A stretch of DNA of 64,000 nucleotides from a bacterium (GTDB lineage: Bacteria > Myxococcota_A > Bradymonadia > UBA7976 > UBA1532). The number at the start of each line of letters is the position of its first letter. The stretch's first letter is position 1. The stretch covers positions 91,634-155,633 of the forward strand of contig JAUHXC010000025.1 in NCBI GenBank assembly GCA_030427205.1, in the 5' to 3' direction. Shown here one piece after another: positions 46,809 to 54,190 of this stretch. The notes beneath the pieces are model-generated. The model made no database searches, was not told where the DNA came from, and was given only the letters and a program-made list of their open reading frames with translations. The position numbers and the translations under genes were made by a program.

Positions 46809-47089
46809 AGCGCGAGGACACCGTACGCGAACTGGCTCGACTCGCCACCGAGGCAGGGCTCGGAGAGCCGAGCAGGCGCTGGCTGGTGCTCTATGGCATC
46901 CCGGCCAGGGTCATTGGCCGACTCGAACTCCACTCGAATCAGGTCGAGCAGGTCTTCTCCGACCTGTCCGTCCTCGCCGATGATCCAGAGTGGATGTATC
47001 ACTGGTTCGAGAATGTGCATCTACTCCTTGGCGGCCGAGCACCGGCAGCCGCCATCGAGAAGCTGCGCGCGCTGTGGCCTGCCCGATAG
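46805..47089 (+). CDS. Small helical protein resembling the kinase tail
   Basis: The 94-aa all-helical protein overlaps the kinase-SUMF1 stop by ATGA. Its pattern (DTVRELARLA near the start, then DLSVLADDPEWMYHWFENV and GGRAPAAAIEKLRAL) lines up with the tail of the upstream kinase (DTMRRIAHAI, LLSLSHQPEAVHEWLAR, GQEAAALDAALDTL). That suggests a duplicated adaptor domain, one copy fused and one free, as in effector-associated-domain systems. No function is known. Confidence 0.65.
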   Translation: MKREDTVRELARLATEAGLGEPSRRWLVLYGIPARVIGRLELHSNQVEQVFSDLSVLADDPEWMYHWFENVHLLLGGRAPAAAIEKLRALWPAR

Positions 47090-47126
47090 GGAAGCCGACC
47101 GGCGCGCAACCTCGACCGAGACCGGC

Positions 47127-47612
47127 TTACAGCTCGTCGTCGACCAGCTTGTGAGCAGTCTCATTGCCCGTCGCCGTGTTGGCATCGAAGGTCAGCGAGG
47201 TGCCGGTGACGTCCAGGTAGCCCCCGCTCACGTACGCCGGCTTGCCGTACCACTCGGTGTTCGACCCGTTGACCTTCAGCCAGCCGATGACGGTGCTGCC
47301 GTCCTTGATCTCGTAGTCGCAGCCGCTGACGTCGAAGCTGGCGCTGCCGCCGGGGAAGGCCTGGTGCTCGTAGACGTCCGACGTGGTCATGGTGGGCACC
47401 GAGTGCCCGTCGGGCTTCTCCAGCGTGAAGCTGGCCGGCCACGCGACGCTCGCCGACTCCCACTTGAACGCCACCTCGTCGGCGACGGTGTCGATGACCA
47501 TCTTGCCGACGACGCTGCCACCGTCGACGACCAGCCAGCCGTTGGTCGTGACGGGCACCTCCAACGTATCATCGGGTCGCAGCCCCTTCAGTCGTTCGCA
47601 TGCATCCTTCAT
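47127..47612 (-). CDS. Beta-rich hypothetical protein
   Basis: The 161-aa protein starts at ATG 47612 with GGAGG 6 bases upstream. It is Thr/Ser/Gly/Asp-rich with alternating strands (GWLVVDGGSVVGKMVIDTV, GSTVIGWLKVNGS, GYLDVTGTSLTFDA), probably a beta-sandwich. It has no signal peptide and only two Cys (residues 5 and ~97). It converges on the kinase-SUMF1 copy B operon with 37 bases between. The DNA is less GC-rich than average. Whether it belongs functionally with the cassette is unknown. Confidence 0.6.
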   Translation of the reverse strand: MKDACERLKGLRPDDTLEVPVTTNGWLVVDGGSVVGKMVIDTVADEVAFKWESASVAWPASFTLEKPDGHSVPTMTTSDVYEHQAFPGGSASFDVSGCDYEIKDGSTVIGWLKVNGSNTEWYGKPAYVSGGYLDVTGTSLTFDANTATGNETAHKLVDDEL

Positions 47613-47770
47613 CGTCTACCTCCTGGTCGATGTGCCATCGGATGTGAACCCAGCATGCCGACCCGCAGCCGCCCTGCCCATGACACCCCCCTTACACTCG
47701 ATCAGCCCGCCTGCCGACCGGCGTCACTCGACCCGAGACAGGCGCCCGCCAGCGGTGTATAAAACGGGCC

Positions 47771-49462
47771 ATGAGCGGATGGGCCATCGACTTCGGCACG
47801 ACCAATACCGGCCTCGCCCGGTGGGATCTCGACGCGGACCGCGCGCGCATGGTCGAGTTGCCGCGCATCTGCCGCAAGCCGGGGCGGGTCGAGCCGCTCG
47901 AAGCGCCCCGGCTGATCCCCTCGGCGGTGCACCTGCTGCCGGCGGAGGGCGTCTTCGACCGCCTGGGGCGCACCCGCTTCTTCCTCAAGCGCGCGTTCTG
48001 GGGCAGGCAGGCCGAGATCGGCCGCCCGGCGATGGACCTCAACCAGGGCTGGGCCCACCCGCAATACGCCACCGGCTTCAAGCCCGAGCTGGGCCGCGCG
48101 CCGCACAAGACGATGGCCCGGCTGCGCGGGCAGACCTTCAGCACCCGCGAGGTGGCCCGCATCTTCATGCGCGAGCTGCTCGCCGAGGCCAAGCGCCACA
48201 CCGGCCAGCGCATCCGCGATCTGGTCATCACCGTGCCCGTCGAGAGCTACGACGCCTACCGCGCCGAGCTGGCCAACATGTGCAAGGCCCTGGGCGTCAA
48301 GCGGGTGCGGTTTCTCGACGAGCCGGTCGCGGCGGCCATCGGCTACGGCCTCGGGCTGCGCGGCTCGCGCAAGGTGCTCGTCGTCGACTTCGGCGGCGGC
48401 ACCCTCGATCTGGCGCTGGTCGAGCTGACCCCGCGGGAGACCGAGACCGGCGGCTGCCGGGTGCTGGCCAAGGAGGGCCGCCCCATCGGCGGCAATACGG
48501 TCGACGGCTGGCTGATGCGCCACTTCGCCCGCGAGCTGGGCGTGCCCCTCGACCCCAAGGGCGACGCCGACGAGGTCGAGCTGTGGCACCGGCTGATGCT
48601 GGCCGAGTCGCGCCGGGTCAAAGAGGCGGTCTACTTCTCCGACAAGGCCACCTTCACCCTCTCGCCGCCCGCCGAGCTGCGCTCGATCGCCGCCCGCCTC
48701 GGCGAGCACAAGCCCTTCCTCGACGTGACCCGCGACGACCTCGTCGGGCTGCTCGAGTCGCGCAAGCTGTACGCGATGCTCGAAGACTGCGCCGAAGGCA
48801 TCCAGAAGCAGCTGGTGCGCCAGGGCATGAGCGAACGCGACATCGACGACGTCTTGATGGTCGGCGGCTCGACGCTGCTGCCGCGGGTCTTCTCGGTGTT
48901 CGAGAAGCGCTACGGCCGCGACCGGGTGCGCGCCTGGCAGCCCTTCGAGGCGGTGGCCTTCGGCGCGAGCGCCTTCGCCGCGGGGCGCTATGGCCAGAGC
49001 GACTTCCTGGTGCACGAGTACGCCTTCGTCACCTACGACCCCAAGACCCACGACAAGCAGTACACCACCATCGTGCCCCAGGGGACGCGCTTCCCCACCC
49101 AGCCCGACCTGTGGAAGCGGCAGCTGGTGCCGACCTGCGCGCTCGGCGAGCCCGAGCGGGTCTTCAAGCTGGTGGTCTGCGAGATCGCCGGCCGCGGGCA
49201 CGACCGGCGCTTCGCGTGGGACGCCCAGGGCAACCTGCGGCAGCTGGGCGAAGACGCGACCGCCGAGCCGATCATCGTGCCGCTCAACGAGACCAACCCC
49301 ACGCTGGGTTATCTCGACCCGCCGCATCAGCCCGAAGACCGCGCCGCCCGGCTCGAGATCGCCTTCGGCGTCGACGACAACCGCTGGCTGGTGGCCACGG
49401 TGAAAGACCTGCAGAGCGGTCGCCTCTTGATGGAGCGCGAGCCCGTCGTCCGGGTGCTGTGA
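47771..49462 (+). CDS. Divergent Hsp70-family protein
   Basis: The 563-aa protein has an Hsp70/actin ATPase core: phosphate-1 AIDFGTTNTGLA, phosphate-2 VVDFGGGTLDLALVEL, connect segment EPVAAAIGYG, and adenosine motif LMVGGSTLLPRV. The C-terminal ~150 residues are beta-rich but unlike DnaK's substrate domain, and the flexible lid and EEVD-like tail are absent. It is one of the specialised Hsp70s common in large bacterial genomes, often paired with TPR or HEAT partners; a HEAT-repeat gene follows 16 bases later. Canonical DnaK is at 6667, so this is an additional paralogue. Confidence 0.88.
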   Translation: MSGWAIDFGTTNTGLARWDLDADRARMVELPRICRKPGRVEPLEAPRLIPSAVHLLPAEGVFDRLGRTRFFLKRAFWGRQAEIGRPAMDLNQGWAHPQYATGFKPELGRAPHKTMARLRGQTFSTREVARIFMRELLAEAKRHTGQRIRDLVITVPVESYDAYRAELANMCKALGVKRVRFLDEPVAAAIGYGLGLRGSRKVLVVDFGGGTLDLALVELTPRETETGGCRVLAKEGRPIGGNTVDGWLMRHFARELGVPLDPKGDADEVELWHRLMLAESRRVKEAVYFSDKATFTLSPPAELRSIAARLGEHKPFLDVTRDDLVGLLESRKLYAMLEDCAEGIQKQLVRQGMSERDIDDVLMVGGSTLLPRVFSVFEKRYGRDRVRAWQPFEAVAFGASAFAAGRYGQSDFLVHEYAFVTYDPKTHDKQYTTIVPQGTRFPTQPDLWKRQLVPTCALGEPERVFKLVVCEIAGRGHDRRFAWDAQGNLRQLGEDATAEPIIVPLNETNPTLGYLDPPHQPEDRAARLEIAFGVDDNRWLVATVKDLQSGRLLMEREPVVRVL

Positions 49463-49478
49463 GCCGCGGGAGGTCACC

Positions 49479-50810
49479 GTGGATCCGCTGACCTGGGCCT
49501 GGATGGTCGTCGCCGGGGTCATCGGCTTCGCGATGTGGTGGTTCGGCCTGCGCGACGCCAACGCGTTCCGCCGGGCGGCCGACGTGCTGGGGCTGGCCAC
49601 CGACCACGAGGCGCTGACCCTCGACGGCGCGATCGACGGCTGCCGCATCACCGCCCGCCGCACATCGGTCGACGGCCAGCGGGTCACGCAGATCGTCGCA
49701 CACCCCGAAGAGCGCTTCCCCGCCGGCCTGGCCTTCGGGCCCGAGGGGCTGGTGCAGACCGTCCTGCGCACGGTGGCCGGCGGCGACGTGCGCACCGGCG
49801 ACCGCAAGTTCGACGACGCGGTGCTCGTGCAGGGCGATCCGGCGCTGGTCCTGGCAATCCTCGACGCGGCCAATCGACGGCTCGTGCGGCGCCTCGTCGA
49901 GCAGGGCGCGGTGCTCGACGGCGGCGAGCTGCGGCTGAGCGGCGCGGTGCGGCGGCGGGCATTGCCCGAGACCATCCGCACGCTGGCCCGGGCGGCCCGG
50001 GCGCTGCGCGTCACGCCGGCGCAGATCCCCGATCGGCTGCTGACCCGGGTGAAGCGCGACCCGCTGCCCGACGTGCGGCAGCGGGCGTTCGAACTGCTGC
50101 TCGCGCGCTTCCCCGACAGCCCGCAGACCGCCGCGGCGATCCGATCGAACCTGAGCGATCGCGACCCGCGCCTGCGCTTGCAGGCCGCTCGCCACGGCGC
50201 CGATGAGGCGGCGGAGGCGACCCTGCGCGCGCTGGCCACCGACGGGGCGGTCGAGCGCAGGCTGCGGGAAGAGACGCTGGACGTCTACATCGACCGCCTG
50301 GGCAGCGGCCGGGCGAGCCCGCTGCTCGTCGAGCTGCTCGACGACCCCACGCTGGCCGCCGACGCCGCCGCGCGGCTGGCGCGCACCGGCCGCGCGGAGG
50401 CCCTGCCCGCGCTGTGCGCCCGCGTGGGGCAGGGAGAGATCGGCGCGCGGGCCGAGATGGCGATCGCGATCGGCAAGCTGGGCGACCCGCGCGAGCCGAG
50501 CCATGAAGCGGCGCTGCTGCCCTTGCTCGACGAGGCGCCCCTGCAAGTGGCGGCGGCCGAAGCCCTGGCCCGCGTCGGCAGCCCGCGGGCGTTGCAGGCG
50601 CTGCTGCCACTGACCGAGGGTCTGCTGACCGGCGGCGACGTCAAAGCGTCGGCCCGGCGCGCCGTCGACGCCATCCGCAGCCGTCGGGGCGAGGGCGAGG
50701 GCGGCGGCCTGAGCGTCGTCGAGGGCGACCCCGCCGATCGCCTGGGCCGGCTCTCGGTGGCCGCCGAGCGCAGCGGCCTGGCGCTGACCGACAGCGAGAC
50801 CGAGTCATGA
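49479..50810 (+). CDS. Membrane-anchored HEAT-repeat protein
   Basis: The 443-aa protein (GTG 49479, GGGAGG upstream) begins with a TM segment (WAWMVVAGVIGFAMWWFGL). A ~140-residue alpha/beta domain (GAIDGCRITARRTSVDGQRV) leads to HEAT-like helical repeats (~185-395; PDVRQRAFELLLARF, PRLRLQAARHGADEAAEATL, PLQVAAAEALARVG), then a short acidic tail. It is very probably a partner of the Hsp70 paralogue encoded 16 bases upstream. The function is inferred from the pairing. Confidence 0.75.
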   Translation: MDPLTWAWMVVAGVIGFAMWWFGLRDANAFRRAADVLGLATDHEALTLDGAIDGCRITARRTSVDGQRVTQIVAHPEERFPAGLAFGPEGLVQTVLRTVAGGDVRTGDRKFDDAVLVQGDPALVLAILDAANRRLVRRLVEQGAVLDGGELRLSGAVRRRALPETIRTLARAARALRVTPAQIPDRLLTRVKRDPLPDVRQRAFELLLARFPDSPQTAAAIRSNLSDRDPRLRLQAARHGADEAAEATLRALATDGAVERRLREETLDVYIDRLGSGRASPLLVELLDDPTLAADAAARLARTGRAEALPALCARVGQGEIGARAEMAIAIGKLGDPREPSHEAALLPLLDEAPLQVAAAEALARVGSPRALQALLPLTEGLLTGGDVKASARRAVDAIRSRRGEGEGGGLSVVEGDPADRLGRLSVAAERSGLALTDSETES

Positions 50811-50890
50811 GGCATCGCATGGCATCGCATGGCACAACATGGTATCGCATGGCATCGCATGGCATCGCATGGCATCGTATGGCATCACAT
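50811..50890. repeat. Eight tandem 10-bp repeats (GGCATCGCAT)
   Basis: Eight exact 10-base units start at 50811: GGCATCGCAT (five copies, at 50811, 50821, 50851, 50861 and near-identical others), with variants GGCACAACAT, GGTATCGCAT, GGCATCGTAT and GGCATCACAT. The unit equals about one DNA helical turn, with a CATG step at each junction. The block starts directly after the HEAT gene's stop and lies 33 bases before the ATP-grasp ATG. Confidence 0.92.
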
Positions 50891-50922
50891 GACTCAAACA
50901 TGGCATATAGTGGGGTCGCCCG

Positions 50923-52368
50923 ATGACTGAGGCCGCCCCCTTCGCTCCCGAGGTGCAGTTCTATCGCGACCAGATCGCCGCCCGGGTCGCCGGCCGGCCG
51001 ATCATCCTCTGCCTGGGCGTGGTGGCCGCGATGAAGGGGCTGGTCGACGACCTCGCGCAGATGGGCGCCGGCCCGTTCTGCTTGCTGGCCTACGCCGAGG
51101 GCGCCGGCGCGCTGCCCGACCCGGCGCAGGCCGAGTGGCACGTCGTCTGTGATCTGCCCGCGGGGCTGACGATCAGCGAAGAGCTCAACCACTACAACCG
51201 GGCGCTCTGCAGCCTGCCCCCGGCCGTCGTCGCCGCCGTGGAGGCGTTCGATCCGCACAAGCGGGCGGTGGTTTTGCCCGGCTTCGCCACCGACTTCGAT
51301 CACATCGCCGGCCGGCCCAACGTCGGGCGCCGACAGCCGGCGTGGATCGCGCTGGAAGACAAGACCGTGATCGACGCCTTGTGGGACGACCTCGGCGTAC
51401 CCCGGGTCGAGAGCGCGGTGGTGCCCGTCGACGCGGCGCCCGCCGCCCACCGCGCCCTCGACGTCGGCCTGGGCACCGTGTGGGCCGCCGACGCCCGCGA
51501 CGGCTTCAACGGCGGGGCCGCCGGCACCCGCTGGATCCGCGACGCGGCGCTCTTCGACGAGGCGCTCGCCTTCTTCGGGCCGCGGGCCGATAGCGTCCGG
51601 GTGATGCCATTCCTCGAAGGCATCCCGTGCAGCATCCATGGCATGGTGCTCGGCGATGACATCATCGCGCTGAGACCGTGCGAGATGGTGGTGATGCGTC
51701 AGGTCGGCGACTCGCGCTTCCGCTATGCGGGCGCCTCGACCTTCTGGGATCCACCGGCGGCCGATCGGGCAGAGATGCGGCGGACCGCGCGCGTCGTCGC
51801 CGCCGGGCTGAAGGCGCGCCATGGCTATCGCGGCATGTTCACCGTCGACGGCGTGATGACCGCCGAGGGCTTCCGCCCCACCGAGCTCAACCCGCGCTTC
51901 GGCGCCGCCAGCCAGCTCCAGGCCGGCTCGCTGACCGGGCTGCCGCTGCTGCTGCTCGACCTCTTCGCCCGGGGCGGCGCCGACTTCGACTGGCGGGCGG
52001 CCGCGCTCGAGTCGATGATCGTCGAGGCGGCCGATGCCCATCGGCGCGGCGGCGGCTGGACGGCCGCCGGCGGGCGGCGCAGCGACTCGATCACCCACGC
52101 CATCGTCTGGACCGGCGAGGCCTATCGCATCGCGAAGGAGGGCGAGACGGCGGACGGCAGCCTGATGGTCGGGCCGACGGCCCATGGGACGTTCAGCCGC
52201 TTCTCGGCCGCCGCCGATCGCACGCCCATCGGGCCGAGCATCGCCCCGCGCACCATCGAGGCGTTCCGGCTCGCCGAGACGCTCGGCGCCGAGATCGGCC
52301 CGCTCGAGCCGGCGCAGGACGTGCGCCCGGCGAGCCGGTCGGAGGTCGAGCGCGGCGGGCTCGGCTGA
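50923..52368 (+). CDS. ATP-grasp domain enzyme
   Basis: The 481-aa protein resembles the ATP-grasp superfamily of carbamoyl-phosphate-synthase and biotin-carboxylase-like ligases. An N-terminal Rossmann-like half (IILCLGVVAAMKGLVDDLAQ) leads to an ATP-grasp part with VMPFLEGIPCSIHGMV and the metal-binding signature FRPTELNPRFGAAS. Members join a carboxylate to an amine or thiol using ATP. The substrate is not evident and no partner gene is adjacent. The ATG at 50923 lies 112 bases after the HEAT gene, beyond the 10-bp repeat block. Confidence 0.8.
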   Translation: MTEAAPFAPEVQFYRDQIAARVAGRPIILCLGVVAAMKGLVDDLAQMGAGPFCLLAYAEGAGALPDPAQAEWHVVCDLPAGLTISEELNHYNRALCSLPPAVVAAVEAFDPHKRAVVLPGFATDFDHIAGRPNVGRRQPAWIALEDKTVIDALWDDLGVPRVESAVVPVDAAPAAHRALDVGLGTVWAADARDGFNGGAAGTRWIRDAALFDEALAFFGPRADSVRVMPFLEGIPCSIHGMVLGDDIIALRPCEMVVMRQVGDSRFRYAGASTFWDPPAADRAEMRRTARVVAAGLKARHGYRGMFTVDGVMTAEGFRPTELNPRFGAASQLQAGSLTGLPLLLLDLFARGGADFDWRAAALESMIVEAADAHRRGGGWTAAGGRRSDSITHAIVWTGEAYRIAKEGETADGSLMVGPTAHGTFSRFSAAADRTPIGPSIAPRTIEAFRLAETLGAEIGPLEPAQDVRPASRSEVERGGLG

Positions 52369-52494
52369 CGCCCGGCCCGAAGCCCCGCCGAGATCCCACC
52401 GAGAGCCCCATTCGAGGCCCCGCGCGGTCTGATCCCCTCGCCCGGCGCTCGGGGCAGGGTCAGGCGCGCTTCGAGAGTCTGGCAGGCCTGGCTG

Positions 52495-54033
52495 TCAGTC
52501 GGTCGCGCGCAAGTGACGCACGCGATTGCGGATGACTTCGAACTGGGGGTGGGGCGGCTCGCGCTCGGCGACCCGATCGAGCCAGCGCTCGTAGGTCTTC
52601 AGCGCCTCGGCGTACTCCCGCTCTGCCATGTGCCGGTTCCCGCGCCCCAGCAGCGCCTCGGGCGTGGGTATCGGCGGCCTGCGGGCCGGCCGGCGGGCCT
52701 TGTCTTCCTCGCGCACGCGGACGCCGGCCCATGGAGACGGCGGCTTGTCCTCGCCGGCGGTCTGCGCCGCGCGCTGCGGATCGACGCGCACGGTATCGGT
52801 CGTGCTCGGCCCGATCGCGATCTGCACCCGGCCGGGGCTGTCGACATACACCGCCCGGTCGCCCGAGTTGAACGCGCGCCAGGCGACCATCAGCGCGACG
52901 GCCGCCACGAGCGCGCTCGCCGCGATGCCGTACAATACCCGCCGCTGGCGCAGCGCCCACTGTCGGGTGCGCGGCGGCGGCTCGGGCGGCGCGCGGGCCG
53001 GCGCGACGGCTTCGCCCTCGATCAGCCGCAGCAACTCCCGATCGAGGCGCACGATCGGGCCGTCGACCGCCGTCTCTTCGCCGATCACGAGCGTCGCGTC
53101 TTCGTCGATCGCCGGCGGCGGGCACGCCCGCACGGTCGACAGGGCCTCGATGCGGGCGCGCACATCGAGCATCGACTGCACCCGCCGCTGGCGATCCTTG
53201 ACGAGCATGTCGTCCACCAGCCGCGCGACCGCCCGCGGCACATCGGGCGGCAGCCGCGGCGGGCTGAACTCGAGGTGCCGGCGCACGGTGGCCAGCACGC
53301 CGGCCTCGCAGCGGAACGGGTTGAAGCCGGCCAGCATGGTGTAGGCCAGCACGCCCAGCGAGTAGATGTCGCTGCGGCCGTCGATGTCGACCTGGCCCCG
53401 CAGCTGCTCGGGCGACATATAGGCCGGCGACCCGGCGAGCGTGCCGGTGCGCGAGCGGGCGACGCTGCCGGTGTTGATGCGGGCGATGCCGAAGTCGAGC
53501 AGCCGGATGTGATTGCCGCCGGGCCCGAACTCGACGAAGAGGTTCGCCGGCTTCAGGTCGCGATGCACGATCTGGTTGGCGTGCACATCGGCGAGCGCGT
53601 GCGCCGCCTGGTCGACGATGGAGATCACGTCGCGGGTGATCAGCCGCGGGGTGCGCTCGAGCACCCGATCGAGCGGGTCGCCGTGCAGCAGCTCCATGGC
53701 GATGTACAGGTGGCCTTCTTCGGTCGTGCCCGAGCCCAGGATCTGCGCGATGTGCGGGTTCGACAGCCGCCGGATGGCCTCGGCTTCGATCTCGAAGCGC
53801 CGGACGAGATCGGGCTGCAGCGCGGCGCGGCGCGCGTTGAGGATCTTGATCGCCGCAGCCGGCTCGGCCCGGTAGACGACGCCCATCGCCCCTTCGCCGA
53901 GGTGATCGACGATCGACCAGCGACCGACGGACGCCCCGATGAACGGATCGATCCGCAGCCTGCTGCCATCGTCGGGGCAGGACGCCTGTTCGGACGCGAA
54001 GCGGCGATGGCAGCTGGGGCAGTAGTGGCGCAC
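52495..54033 (-). CDS. Transmembrane Ser/Thr kinase with N-terminal zinc-ribbon-like motif
   Basis: The 512-aa protein begins with CPSCHRRFASEQASCPDDG, a ribbon-like motif with three Cys (5, 8, 19) and an Asp where a fourth Cys is usual. The kinase domain (~38-315) has GEGAMGVVY, an unusually short loop before AIKIL (Lys63), HRDLKPANL (Asp159), DFG (Asp180) and AYMSPEQ. A TM segment at ~372-392 precedes an extracytoplasmic Arg/Pro-rich stretch and TPR-like helices (ALLGRGNRHMAEREYAEALKTYERWL). It lies 157 bases downstream of the large TPR gene on the same strand. Confidence 0.9.
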   Translation of the reverse strand: MRHYCPSCHRRFASEQASCPDDGSRLRIDPFIGASVGRWSIVDHLGEGAMGVVYRAEPAAAIKILNARRAALQPDLVRRFEIEAEAIRRLSNPHIAQILGSGTTEEGHLYIAMELLHGDPLDRVLERTPRLITRDVISIVDQAAHALADVHANQIVHRDLKPANLFVEFGPGGNHIRLLDFGIARINTGSVARSRTGTLAGSPAYMSPEQLRGQVDIDGRSDIYSLGVLAYTMLAGFNPFRCEAGVLATVRRHLEFSPPRLPPDVPRAVARLVDDMLVKDRQRRVQSMLDVRARIEALSTVRACPPPAIDEDATLVIGEETAVDGPIVRLDRELLRLIEGEAVAPARAPPEPPPRTRQWALRQRRVLYGIAASALVAAVALMVAWRAFNSGDRAVYVDSPGRVQIAIGPSTTDTVRVDPQRAAQTAGEDKPPSPWAGVRVREEDKARRPARRPPIPTPEALLGRGNRHMAEREYAEALKTYERWLDRVAEREPPHPQFEVIRNRVRHLRATD

Positions 54034-54190
54034 GCCCCGATTCTACCTGTGACTGATGCGCTTGCAAGCTTCGCCGCGCGGCTGCGGGTCACCCGTCAGG
54101 CATACGTCCAGGGCATCCGGCGCCTCGCTGCGATCCGCCCTGCTGACAAATCGTCGATACTGACAGAGCCCGCAACAGAGCCCGCCGACC

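Noticed and set aside
47771..49462. MreB or other actin-like cytoskeletal protein
   Set aside because: Motif order and the connect/adenosine motifs fit Hsp70; no MreB-specific sequence was seen.
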